Shown here piece by piece: positions 1 through 8,059 of a stretch of DNA of 64,000 bases. The notes below the pieces were generated by a model. That model was not told the origin of the DNA. It worked only from the letters and a program-made list of their open reading frames with translations, and made no database searches. The position numbers and the translations under genes were made by a program. This DNA is from Bradyrhizobium lablabi. Its GTDB lineage: Bacteria > Pseudomonadota > Alphaproteobacteria > Rhizobiales > Xanthobacteraceae. Within the stretch, counting starts at the first letter, position 1. Every line of letters begins with the position of its first letter. Location of the stretch: the NCBI RefSeq assembly GCF_900141755.1, contig NZ_LT670844.1:6420501-6484500 (forward strand). The letters run 5' to 3'.

Positions 1-420
1 CCGCTGCGCGCCGCCGCCATCGGCATCCCCGTCAACCGGCGCCTGATCGCGATCTACACGGTTGCCGCGTTTTATGCCGGGATCGCGGGCGCACTGTTCA
101 CCCAGACCACGGCGCTCGCTTCGCTCGATGTGTTCGCGTTCGAGCGCTCGGCCGATCTGATGCTGGTGCTGGTGATCGGCGGCACCGGCTATCTCTACGG
201 CGGCCTGATCGGCGCCGTGGTGTTCCGGATGCTGCAGGAAGTGTTTTCGACCATCACCCCGCAATACTGGCAGTTCTGGATCGGCCTTGTGCTGATCGTG
301 ATTGTGCTGGTCGGTCGCGCCCGCCTGCATCGCTGGGTGCTGTGGGCCCCGAACCTGATCATCCGGCAATTCGCCGGCCGCAAGGCCATCGTTGCCGTTC
401 CCGAGAGCGACGCGTCATGA
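1..420 (+). CDS. livM: LivM-type branched-chain amino acid ABC transporter permease, C-terminal part
   Basis: The reading frame is open from the first base of the window, so only the last 139 residues are present. They are hydrophobic with at least two membrane segments and carry the Gly-rich stretch VLVIGGTGYLYGGLIGA that is typical of the end of LivM/BPD_transp_2 permeases. The stop overlaps the start of the next gene (ATGA at 417-420), and two Liv-type ATPases follow, so this is an inner-membrane permease subunit of a HAAT-family importer. The substrate (Leu/Ile/Val, other amino acids, or aromatic compounds as in many Bradyrhizobium Liv paralogues) cannot be told from this part. Confidence 0.9.
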   Translation, partial: PLRAAAIGIPVNRRLIAIYTVAAFYAGIAGALFTQTTALASLDVFAFERSADLMLVLVIGGTGYLYGGLIGAVVFRMLQEVFSTITPQYWQFWIGLVLIVIVLVGRARLHRWVLWAPNLIIRQFAGRKAIVAVPESDAS

Positions 421-1169
421 CCATCGCGCTGGAAACCAAAGGCCTGGAAAAGCATTTCGGCGGCCTCAAGGTCACCCGCGACCTGTCGCTGCGGATCGGG
501 CAGGGTGCCCGCCACGCTTTGATCGGCCCGAACGGCGCCGGCAAGACCACCGTCATCAATCAATTGACCGGCGTGCTCAAGCCCAATGCCGGGCGCATCC
601 TGTTGGAAGGAAACGACATCACCGATTTGCCGGTGCATGCGCGGGTGCTGCGAGGGCTGTCGCGCACCTTCCAGATCAATCAGCTCTATGCTGATCTGAC
701 GCCGCTCGAGACCATCGGCTTGGCGGTCTCGGAACGGCTCGGCCGCGGCGGTGACTGGTGGCGGCGGATGGGCACGCGCGACGACATCAACGCCGAGATC
801 GCCGAAATACTTTCGCGCTTCCATCTACTCGACGTCATGAACGAACTGACCGCGACGCTACCCTATGGCAAGCAGCGCCTGCTGGAGATTGCGGTCGCGA
901 TCGCCGCCAAACCACGGGTGCTGTTGCTCGACGAGCCCGCCGCCGGCGTTCCCGAAAGCGAGCGCCACGATATTCTAGCAGCCGTCGCCTCCTTGCCGCG
1001 CGACGTCACGGTATTGCTGATCGAGCACGACATGGATCTGGTGTTCTCGTTCGCCGACCGCATCTCGGTATTGGTCAACGGCGCGCTCCTGGTCGAAGGC
1101 CCGCCCGACGAGGTGGCGCGCGATCCACGCGTCAAGGCGGTCTATCTCGGCGAGGCCGCCGATGCCTGA
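417..1169 (+). CDS. livG: Branched-chain amino acid ABC transporter ATP-binding protein LivG
   Basis: 250-residue ABC ATPase, the usual LivG length. It has Walker A GPNGAGKT near residue 40, a Q-loop with the LivG-like phrase SRTFQINQLYADLT, Walker B VLLLDEPAAGV and the H-loop IEHDMDLVF. The signature motif is LPYGKQRLLEIA rather than the common LSYGxQR, a mild deviation. The ATG at 417 is chosen because it gives the standard N-terminus MTIALETKGLEKHFGG and overlaps the livM stop by 4 nt, indicating translational coupling. It energises the importer together with the LivF encoded next to it. Confidence 0.93.
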   Translation: MTIALETKGLEKHFGGLKVTRDLSLRIGQGARHALIGPNGAGKTTVINQLTGVLKPNAGRILLEGNDITDLPVHARVLRGLSRTFQINQLYADLTPLETIGLAVSERLGRGGDWWRRMGTRDDINAEIAEILSRFHLLDVMNELTATLPYGKQRLLEIAVAIAAKPRVLLLDEPAAGVPESERHDILAAVASLPRDVTVLLIEHDMDLVFSFADRISVLVNGALLVEGPPDEVARDPRVKAVYLGEAADA

Positions 1170-1878
1170 TCTGCTGACGATCGATAGCTTGCGCGCCGGC
1201 TATGGCGAAGCCGTGGTGTTGCCCGGCATGTCGCTTCGCCTGCCGGAAAGCCAGGTGCTGGCATTGTTGGGCCGCAACGGCACCGGCAAGACCACGCTGA
1301 TCAATTCGATCGTCGGGATCACCCGCCGTTTCGGCGGAACCGTCAGCCTCGGCGGGCTCGATATCACGCCGATGCGGCCCGATCAGCGGGCGCGGGCGGG
1401 TATCGGCTGGGTGCCGCAGGAGCGCAACATTTTCCGCTCGCTGACGGTTGAGGAAAACATGACCGCGGTCGCCCAGCCGGGGCCCTGGACGGTCGAGAAG
1501 GTTTACGAAATGTTTCCGCGGCTGAAAGAACGCCGCAGCAATTTCGGTAACCAGCTTTCCGGCGGCGAGCAGCAGATGCTTGCGATCGGCCGCGCGCTGA
1601 CGCTAAATCCCAAGGTGTTGCTGCTGGACGAGCCGACCGAGGGGCTGGCCCCGATCATCGTCGAGGAGCTGCTGAGAGCGCTCGGCACCATCACCCGCGC
1701 CGGCGGCATCTGCTCGATTATTGTCGAGCAGAATGCCCAAAAGATTTTAGGGCTTGCCGACCGCGTTGTGATATTGGAGCGCGGCGCGATCGTTCACGAT
1801 GCGGCGAGTGCCGCTCTGAAGGCCGATCCCGCGGCACTCGAACGCTATCTCGGCGTCTCCGGCGCCGCGGCACATTAA
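1162..1878 (+). CDS. livF: Branched-chain amino acid ABC transporter ATP-binding protein LivF
   Basis: 238-residue ABC ATPase, typical LivF size. It shows Walker A GRNGTGKT (residues about 36-43), the LivF-type phrase GWVPQERNIFRSLTVEEN, signature LSGGEQQMLAIGRAL, Walker B VLLLDEPTEGLAP and H-loop VEQN. It overlaps livG by 8 nt, so livM-livG-livF are one operon. LivF pairs with LivG as the heterodimeric motor of the permease. No solute-binding protein gene is in this window; it may lie upstream of the window. Confidence 0.93.
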   Translation: MPDLLTIDSLRAGYGEAVVLPGMSLRLPESQVLALLGRNGTGKTTLINSIVGITRRFGGTVSLGGLDITPMRPDQRARAGIGWVPQERNIFRSLTVEENMTAVAQPGPWTVEKVYEMFPRLKERRSNFGNQLSGGEQQMLAIGRALTLNPKVLLLDEPTEGLAPIIVEELLRALGTITRAGGICSIIVEQNAQKILGLADRVVILERGAIVHDAASAALKADPAALERYLGVSGAAAH

Positions 1879-1907
1879 ATTCTTGGAAGATTCTTGGAGC
1901 CAAGACC

Positions 1908-3026
1908 ATGCAAAGAACAAAAGCCCCATTCCGCGCCGACGAGGTCGGCAGCCTGTTGCGGCCGCCGAAGATCAAGGAGGCGCGCGCCAAGCTGGAGAAG
2001 GGCGAGATTTCCGCCGACGATCTGCGCAAGGTCGAGGACATGGAAATCGAAAAAATCGTGCACCGGCAGGCCTCGGTCGGCCTGAAGCTTGCGACCGACG
2101 GCGAATTCCGCCGCTCCTGGTGGCATTTTGATTTTCTCGCGAAGCTTTCGGGCTGCGAACTGTTTCACCCGGACACCGGCATCCAGTTCGCCGGCGTCGA
2201 AACCCGGCACGAGGCCGTGCGGGTGATCGGCAAGCTCGATTTCCCGGACGATCATCCGATGCTCGCGCATTTCAAATTCCTGAAAAAGCAGTGCGAGATC
2301 GCGCACGTGATGCCGAAGATGACGATCCCGTCGCCGGCGGTGCTGCATTTCCGCGGCGGCCGCAAGTCGATCTCAAAACAGATCTATCCCGATCTCGACG
2401 GCTTCTACGAGGACCTCGCAAAGACCTATCGCAAGGCGGTCAAGGCCTTCTATGACGCCGGCTGCCGCTATCTGCAGTTCGACGACACGGTATGGGCCTA
2501 TCTCTGCTCGCAGGACGAACTGAAAAAGGCCCGCGAGCGCGGCGACAATCCCGACGGCCTGCAGGAGATTTACGCCCGCATCATCAACTATGCGATCGCG
2601 GAACGGCCGGCCGACATGACCATCACCACGCATGTCTGCCGCGGCAATTTCCGCTCCACCTGGATCTCCTCCGGCGGCTATGAGCCGGTGGCGGAGACCA
2701 TGCTGGCCGGCACCAATTACGACGGCTATTTCCTGGAATATGATTCCGAGCGCGCCGGCGGCTTCGAACCGCTGCGGTTCCTGCCGAAGGGCAACAAGAT
2801 CGTGGTGGTCGGCGTCATCACCTCCAAGAGCGGCGCGCTGGAGAAAAAGGACGACATCAAGCGGCGGCTGGAGGAAGCCTCCAAATACGCCCCGCTGGAT
2901 CAGCTCGCGCTGTCGCCGCAATGCGGCTTTGCTTCCACCGAAGAGGGCAACCTGCTCACCGAGGAAGAGCAGTGGGCGAAGTTGAAGCTCGCGGTCGATG
3001 TCGCGCGTGAGGTGTGGGGGAAGTAG
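1908..3026 (+). CDS. MetE C-terminal-domain (cobalamin-independent methionine synthase family) protein
   Basis: 372 residues corresponding to the catalytic C-terminal barrel of MetE without the N-terminal half, like the YxjG/YxjH group. All four zinc ligands of MetE can be matched: H242 and C244 (THVCRGN), E277 (FLEYDSE) and C339 (SPQCGF). The N-terminal ADEVGSLLRP and the LATDGEFRR stretch are also family hallmarks. It probably transfers a methyl group to homocysteine or another thiol, but the methyl donor is unknown because single-domain members do not all use methyltetrahydrofolate. It starts 29 nt after livF and could be in the same transcript. Some relatives act in catabolism of sulfur compounds, so methionine synthesis is not certain. 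Confidence 0.8.
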   Translation: MQRTKAPFRADEVGSLLRPPKIKEARAKLEKGEISADDLRKVEDMEIEKIVHRQASVGLKLATDGEFRRSWWHFDFLAKLSGCELFHPDTGIQFAGVETRHEAVRVIGKLDFPDDHPMLAHFKFLKKQCEIAHVMPKMTIPSPAVLHFRGGRKSISKQIYPDLDGFYEDLAKTYRKAVKAFYDAGCRYLQFDDTVWAYLCSQDELKKARERGDNPDGLQEIYARIINYAIAERPADMTITTHVCRGNFRSTWISSGGYEPVAETMLAGTNYDGYFLEYDSERAGGFEPLRFLPKGNKIVVVGVITSKSGALEKKDDIKRRLEEASKYAPLDQLALSPQCGFASTEEGNLLTEEEQWAKLKLAVDVAREVWGK

Positions 3027-3032
3027 GTTACT

Positions 3033-3195
3033 TCTCCCTCGCCCCGCTCTTGCGGGGAGAGGGCGGGGTGAGGGGCCGGCTCCGCGATTTCTGAAGAAGA
3101 GGTACCCGTGGTGAGTCCCCCTCACCCGGAGTGCTCCGGACGATGCTTCGCATCGTTCGTAGCAATCCGACCTCTCCCCGCAAGCGGGGCGAGGT
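3033..3195. repeat. Intergenic inverted-repeat element (CTCTCCCCGC family), copy 1
   Basis: Both ends carry the same GC-rich hairpin in opposite orientation: CCCCGCTCTTGCGGGG near 3042 and CCCCGCAAGCGGGG near 3177, with CCCTCACC motifs inside. A second copy lies at 7794-7984 between metK and ahcY. Such elements are frequent between genes of Bradyrhizobium and relatives. Here it separates two convergent genes and may serve as a bidirectional terminator. Confidence 0.75.
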
Positions 3196-3202
3196 TCGAA
3201 CC

Positions 3203-4936
3203 TCACTTCGCCGCCAGATAAACCTCACCCAGCAGCGACGAGTTCGACCACGGCACTTGCTTGCCGCCGGTGGTGGCGACGACTTCGGCGCGCACCCGTG
3301 TCAGCATCTGCTGCACTTCGAGGCCCGCCGTGCCGATGTAGCGCGACAGCGCCGCCGAGAACGGGCTGTTGGCGCCCTGGCCGTCGAGCGCCACCCGTCC
3401 GGGCGCGGTCGCGAATGCGATCAGCGTCCCCGCGCCCAAGGTCGAGCCTGCGCCGAGCGGGCCCGGTGCCGCCAGTCCCGATCCGGCCTCGACGGCGCGG
3501 TTCGGCTCGGTGGAGGCAATCCGCTGCTCGAGTGGATTATTGCGGCAGGCGTCGAACATCAAGATGTTGGTGCGGACGGGGTCGTCGAGGCCCGCCAGGA
3601 TCGTATCCATGTCGATCATGCCGTCGGTGATCTTGCCGCCGGGTTTCAGTTGCGCATCTACCGGCACCAGATAATTGCGGCCGTCGATCTGAACGCCGTG
3701 GCCGGCGTAATAGACCAGCGCCACCTGGGCGCGGACCGCGCCGCGCAGGAAGTCGCTTGTCATCTTCTGCATTGCCGCGCGGTCGAGATCGACGCCTTCC
3801 GAGACGGTGAACCCGATGTCGCGCAGGCTCTTGGCGACCGAATTTGCATCGTTCGGCGGATTGGGCAGGGCCCTGACATGGGCATAGGCGCCGTTGCCGA
3901 TCACCAGCGCAACGCGCCGGCCGGCACTCGCGGTCGTAACGGGGACGGGCAGTGATGCGGGCGTAGAAGTCTCTGGAGATGCCGGCGTTGAGGTCGCCGT
4001 CTGCACCTCGCCCGACGACGCCGGCGGAGTTTGGGGGGACGGCGCAACCGGCTCCGACAAAAGCGACAAGCGCACCCTCGCGGTGGCCTGGTTGGCCTTG
4101 CTGCCGGCATCCGACGCCACGCCCGCTAGCGTTGCCTTGAAATCCTGTTTGGCGTGCTCAAAATCGCCCTTTGCCTCATAGGCGAGCGCACGGTGGAGAT
4201 AGGCCGAGATCAGGACGCTGCCCGGTGGCGTCAAGACGGCGACCGGCGCGTTGGCGTTGGCGAGCCCGATCGCGGCGGTCGCGTCGGCAATGGCCCGGTC
4301 GAAATCGCCCTTGGCGCGCCAGATTACCGTGCGGTTGATCAGCGGAGAGGGCAGCGCGGGATTGAGCCGGATCGCCTGGTTGATATCGGCGAGTGCGCCA
4401 TCGAGATCGCCGAGCGCCTGTTTTGCGATCCCACGGTTCTGGTACGAATAGGCTTCCTTCGGATTAAGCCGGATCGCCTCATCGTAGTCCGCGATCGCGC
4501 GCGCAAAGTCTTGCTTGGAGCGCCAGGCGTTTCCGCGGTTATGAAAGATGGTGCCGTTCGGCGGGCCGATTTTCAGCGCGTCGTTGAAGTCGGCAATCGC
4601 GATATCGTCTTCGCCTTTGTCGTAATAGGCCGAGCCGCGCATGTTGTAGAGCGCCTGATTGGGCTTTAGGCGCAGCGCCTCGGTGGTGTCGGCGATCACT
4701 CGTGCGTAGTCGCCCTTCTTGTTCCAGCCGACGGCGCGCCAGAAATAGACCGTGGCTAGTTGCTCGCCGGAGAAAGCCTTCAACGCGATGATCTTGTTAC
4801 AAGCGTCGATCTGCTGGTCGGCCGGGGTACCCTCGCTGGTGCAGAGTGGCCCGAGCTGCGCGCGGGATTGGGCAAACGTGGGTCCCGACCATAGCGCGGC
4901 CATCACCGTCATAATTATCAGCAAAGAACGGCGCAT
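3203..4936 (-). CDS. Secreted TPR-repeat protein with caspase-like (peptidase C14) domain
   Basis: 577 residues. A signal peptide (about residues 1-22, MRRSLLII...PTFAQ) is followed by some six TPR units (about 50-280; e.g. DEAIRLNPKEAYSYQNRG), a Pro/Ser/Thr-rich linker (about 295-335) and a caspase fold starting at RRVALVIGNGAYAHV. The catalytic dyad is visible: His about 412 in YYAGHGVQ and Cys about 463 in FDACRNNP. It is likely periplasmic or exported. Bacterial caspase-like (orthocaspase-type) proteins often cleave after basic residues or act in stress responses; the substrate here is unknown. It is transcribed alone, against its neighbours. Confidence 0.85.
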   Translation of the reverse strand: MRRSLLIIMTVMAALWSGPTFAQSRAQLGPLCTSEGTPADQQIDACNKIIALKAFSGEQLATVYFWRAVGWNKKGDYARVIADTTEALRLKPNQALYNMRGSAYYDKGEDDIAIADFNDALKIGPPNGTIFHNRGNAWRSKQDFARAIADYDEAIRLNPKEAYSYQNRGIAKQALGDLDGALADINQAIRLNPALPSPLINRTVIWRAKGDFDRAIADATAAIGLANANAPVAVLTPPGSVLISAYLHRALAYEAKGDFEHAKQDFKATLAGVASDAGSKANQATARVRLSLLSEPVAPSPQTPPASSGEVQTATSTPASPETSTPASLPVPVTTASAGRRVALVIGNGAYAHVRALPNPPNDANSVAKSLRDIGFTVSEGVDLDRAAMQKMTSDFLRGAVRAQVALVYYAGHGVQIDGRNYLVPVDAQLKPGGKITDGMIDMDTILAGLDDPVRTNILMFDACRNNPLEQRIASTEPNRAVEAGSGLAAPGPLGAGSTLGAGTLIAFATAPGRVALDGQGANSPFSAALSRYIGTAGLEVQQMLTRVRAEVVATTGGKQVPWSNSSLLGEVYLAAK

Positions 4937-4960
4937 GAGATCATCCTGAAATCAGTTGTC

Positions 4961-5044
4961 TCGTCATTGCGAGGAGCGACGCGACGAAGCAATCCAGCTT
5001 CACTTGCGGCGCCATGGATTGCTTCGCTTCGCTCGCAATGATGG
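4961..5044. repeat. CGTCATTGCGAGGAGC-type intergenic palindromic repeat
   Basis: The arms TCATTGCGAGGAGCGACGCG (from 4963) and its imperfect complement ending TCGCAATGA (about 5033-5042), both flanking GAAGCAATCC/GGATTGCTTC, can fold into one long hairpin. This sequence type is a very common intergenic repeat in Bradyrhizobiaceae. It lies between the start of the TPR/caspase gene and the methyltransferase-like gene, in the divergent promoter region. Confidence 0.75.
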
Positions 5045-5175
5045 AAAGAGCATCCGTAGATTTGTTGCCGGCCCAGGTCCCCGGGTTCAACGCCGCCTTC
5101 CCCCGGTGGGCGGATGATGATAGGACGCCCACGCCAGCCGCGGCTGCCCACCAGCCTGTCCCAATCCGGGTCCCG

Positions 5176-6531
5176 ATGAAGAACGACCAGATCCTGAGCC
5201 AGATTTCGCAATTCTGCCGCCAGGCCGATATGGCCGAATCGACCTTCGGGCGCCGCGCCGTCAATGACGGCAAACTGGTGCATCGCTTACGCGAGGGCAA
5301 GCGCATCACCATCGACACCCTGGACCGCATCCAGGCCTATATCGCCGCCTCGATGCCGGGCGGGCTGCCGCCGCCGCGCGGGCTCGAGGTCCTCCCCGAG
5401 AAGCGCGACCCGAGAGGTAATTTCCGGTTTTTCGAGAACCGGCAAAAATACCTGCTGTTTGTGCATACCTGCAGCGAAAAACGGGTGATAGCAGAAAGGG
5501 TGGCGCTGGAGCTTTCCAGCATCCATCCCCGGCCGCCGGCGCTACGGGTATTCGATGCCGGCGTCGGCGATGGCACGGTGCTGGCGCGGGTGCTGCGCTC
5601 GATGCATGGCCGCTTTCCCCATATGCCGTTCTATATCGCCGGCAAGGAACTCAGCCTGGAAGATGTCCGCCTGACGCTCGCCAAGGTCCCGGACCGGCTG
5701 TTCGAGCATCCGGCGACGGTTTTTGTGCTCACCAACATGTACTACGCGGAGGCGCCGTGGCTGACGCCGGCTTCGCCGGCCGCGGCCTCAGGCATGATCT
5801 GGCACGAGGTGGCGCTGCAGGGGGCGTCCTCGGGCGAATTCGAGGCCCAGATCGCCGAATTAGGGCCGTTTCTGGAGCAGAACTGGCGGGCCAATGTCAG
5901 CCCGCGCTCGGGCATGCCGGTGTATGAGCGGCCGGTTGCCATCGTGCTGTATCGGGAAGACCACCGGTTCCTGCTCGACCAGATTATCCCCCGGGCCGGC
6001 CGATGCGAGGCCAATTTCGACCTGATCATCGCTTCCCAGCCCTATCGTGCCAAGTCCTCGGTCAATTTTCGCGCCAAACGCATCATTGCGCCGCTGGCGC
6101 GGGCGCTGCGGGCGGGCGGCCGTTTGATCGGAATCCACTCCCACGGACAGGATCCCGGGCTGGAAATTATTCAGGCAGTGTGGCCCGGAGAAAATCCTTT
6201 CGCGGTGAGCCGTCATGAGCTATTGCGCGCGGTGAAATATGAATTGGGATCGGCCGGGCGCGACCTTAACTTTAATGCCTATGCCGATAACCGTTCGATC
6301 TTCCGCTATGATATGGAAGCGCTGCCCAATGAGGTCACCGGCTCGATCGGAACCTCGACGGCCTTTGCAGCCTGGAACGCGGCGGTGTATGTCGCCCAGA
6401 TCGAGGACGACCGGTTGACGGAAATGACTGAAAGCGGCCGAACGCTCGATGCCACCAGGGAAGTTCTGCGCAAGCATAACGGACTCTGGTTCTACGACGA
6501 ATCCTACGTCATCTCGCGCCGTCGGGACTGA
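5176..6531 (+). CDS. Methyltransferase-fold protein with HTH-like N-terminus, upstream of metK
   Basis: 451 residues from the ATG at 5176. An earlier in-frame ATG at 5014 exists, but it falls inside the intergenic repeat and adds low-complexity sequence. Residues about 1-57 look like a lambda-repressor/HTH segment (ILSQISQFCRQADMAESTFG ... LREGKRITIDTLDRI). Residues about 120-340 have a class I SAM methyltransferase pattern: motif I FDAGVGDG at 126-133, an acidic end of strand 2 (GKELS) and a motif IV-like FDLIIASQPY. It lies 55 nt before metK on the same strand and is probably co-transcribed. I do not recognise a named family. It could be a DNA-binding SAM sensor or a methyltransferase; activity is not proven by sequence. 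Confidence 0.7.
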   Translation: MKNDQILSQISQFCRQADMAESTFGRRAVNDGKLVHRLREGKRITIDTLDRIQAYIAASMPGGLPPPRGLEVLPEKRDPRGNFRFFENRQKYLLFVHTCSEKRVIAERVALELSSIHPRPPALRVFDAGVGDGTVLARVLRSMHGRFPHMPFYIAGKELSLEDVRLTLAKVPDRLFEHPATVFVLTNMYYAEAPWLTPASPAAASGMIWHEVALQGASSGEFEAQIAELGPFLEQNWRANVSPRSGMPVYERPVAIVLYREDHRFLLDQIIPRAGRCEANFDLIIASQPYRAKSSVNFRAKRIIAPLARALRAGGRLIGIHSHGQDPGLEIIQAVWPGENPFAVSRHELLRAVKYELGSAGRDLNFNAYADNRSIFRYDMEALPNEVTGSIGTSTAFAAWNAAVYVAQIEDDRLTEMTESGRTLDATREVLRKHNGLWFYDESYVISRRRD

Positions 6532-6555
6532 CACTTCTGGACAACATCAAAAATA

Positions 6556-6579
6556 CCGCCGAGGTCTGGCGGAAAGGGG
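6556..6579 (+). promoter_or_regulatory. metK leader hairpin abutting the ribosome binding site
   Basis: CCGCC (6556-6560) pairs with GGCGG (6568-6572) around a 7-nt loop, immediately followed by the Shine-Dalgarno AAAGGGG (6573-6579), 7 nt before the metK ATG at 6587. The position right next to the ribosome site could affect translation. I could not form the pseudoknot expected of a SAM/SAH riboswitch, so no riboswitch is claimed. Confidence 0.4.
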
Positions 6580-6586
6580 TTAGTTG

Positions 6587-7783
6587 ATGCGCGCGTCTTA
6601 TCTGTTCACCTCAGAATCGGTTTCCGAGGGCCATCCGGACAAGGTTTGCGACCGGATCTCGGACGAGATCGTCGACCTGTTTTATCGCGAAGGCCCGAAG
6701 GCGGGTATTGATCCCTGGGCGATCCGCGCTGCCTGCGAGACACTCGCCACCACCAACAAGGTCGTGATCGCGGGCGAAACCCGCGGTCCCAAATCCGTCA
6801 CCAACGAAATGATCGAAAGCGTGGTGCGCGAGGCGATCAAGGACATCGGCTACGAGCAGGAAGGTTTCCACTGGAACACCTGCGAGATCGATATCCTGTT
6901 GCATCCGCAATCCGCCGACATCGCGCAGGGCGTCGACGCGCTGCAGCCCGGCACCAACAAGGAAGAGGGCGCGGGCGACCAGGGCATCATGTTCGGCTAT
7001 GCCTGCAACGAGACCCCGGATTTGATGCCGGCGCCGATCTTCTATGCCCACAAGATTCTGCGGCTGATTTCCGAAGCGCGCCACTCCGGCAAGGAAAAGG
7101 TGCTGGGCCCGGACTCCAAGAGCCAGGTCACCGTGCAATATGAGAACGGCAAGCCCGTTGGCGTTCGCGAGATCGTGGTCTCGCATCAACACCTCGTCGA
7201 GGACATGACCTCGGACCAGGTCCGCGCGCGCGTCGAGCCCTATGTGCGCGAGGCGCTGCCGAAGGAATGGATCAACGGCAAGACCATCTGGCACATCAAT
7301 CCGACCGGAAAATTCTACATCGGCGGCCCCGACGGCGATTCCGGCCTCACCGGGCGCAAGATCATCGTCGATACCTATGGCGGCGCGGCCCCGCATGGCG
7401 GCGGCGCGTTTTCCGGCAAGGACCCGACCAAGGTCGACCGTTCCGCAGCCTATGCCGCGCGCTATCTCGCCAAGAACATCGTCGCGGCAGGCCTTGCCGA
7501 TCGCTGCACGCTGCAGCTCGCTTACGCGATCGGCGTGGCGCGGCCGCTGTCGATCTACATCAACACCCACGATACCGGGAAGGTGCCCGAGGACAAGCTC
7601 GAGAGAGTCGTCGCCGAGGCGATGGATCTGACGCCGCGCGGCATCCGCAAGCATCTCGATCTCAACCGGCCGATCTATGCGCGGACGTCGTCCTACGGCC
7701 ATTTCGGCCGCACGCCGGACAATGAGGGCGGTTTTTCCTGGGAAAAGACCGACCTCGCCGAAGTGCTGAAGCGCGCGGTGTGA
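6587..7783 (+). CDS. metK: S-adenosylmethionine synthetase
   Basis: 398 residues, standard MetK length. It makes SAM from methionine and ATP in the cytosol. Diagnostic motifs are [16 protein letters not shown] at the N-terminus, [12 protein letters not shown] (the GAGDQG loop) and [19 protein letters not shown] (phosphate-binding and metal/potassium region). The ATG at 6587 is preferred over the TTG three bases upstream because it follows AAAGGGG at good spacing and gives the usual [12 protein letters not shown] start. It sits between a methyltransferase-fold protein and, across an intergenic repeat, ahcY, so this region handles the activated methyl cycle. Confidence 0.97.
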   Translation: MRASYLFTSESVSEGHPDKVCDRISDEIVDLFYREGPKAGIDPWAIRAACETLATTNKVVIAGETRGPKSVTNEMIESVVREAIKDIGYEQEGFHWNTCEIDILLHPQSADIAQGVDALQPGTNKEEGAGDQGIMFGYACNETPDLMPAPIFYAHKILRLISEARHSGKEKVLGPDSKSQVTVQYENGKPVGVREIVVSHQHLVEDMTSDQVRARVEPYVREALPKEWINGKTIWHINPTGKFYIGGPDGDSGLTGRKIIVDTYGGAAPHGGGAFSGKDPTKVDRSAAYAARYLAKNIVAAGLADRCTLQLAYAIGVARPLSIYINTHDTGKVPEDKLERVVAEAMDLTPRGIRKHLDLNRPIYARTSSYGHFGRTPDNEGGFSWEKTDLAEVLKRAV

Positions 7784-7793
7784 TGCTTTCTTG

Positions 7794-7984
7794 CCTCTCC
7801 CCGCCTGCGGGGAGAGGCCGCCCGTCTTCGCGGCGGGTGAGGGGGAGGCTCCGCAAATTCCGCTGTTCGGTATTCGCGGATAGATGCCCCTCACCATAGC
7901 CGATGCTCCGCATCGGCGTTCTTAGATGAAGAGCGGCGGCCGGTAGGCCGCCGTTGCCCTCTCCCCGCAAGAGCGGGGCGAGGG
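7794..7984. repeat. Intergenic inverted-repeat element (CTCTCCCCGC family), copy 2
   Basis: The same element type as at 3033-3195: a terminal hairpin CTCCCCGCCTGCGGGGAG at about 7797-7814, an inner GTGAGGG/CCCTCAC pair, and a closing CTCCCCGCAAGAGCGGGG near 7961-7978. It also contains a GGCCGGTAGGCC hairpin. It fills most of the metK-ahcY gap, so any transcript running from metK into ahcY would carry it. Confidence 0.75.
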
Positions 7985-8059
7985 AGCAGAGCACGTCACA
8001 AAGCGTCCAGCTTCGTCTGCTACCGATACGTCCAAATTCATCCGCTCAGGAAAGATCAT

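Noticed and set aside
5014..5175. Upstream start for the HTH/methyltransferase gene
   Set aside because: The ATG at 5014 lies within an intergenic palindromic repeat and the extra residues look non-coding.
6532..6586. SAM/SAH or SAM-II riboswitch before metK
   Set aside because: Only a 5-bp hairpin was found; its loop (GAGGTCT) cannot pair with the AAAGGGG region, so the required pseudoknot is missing.
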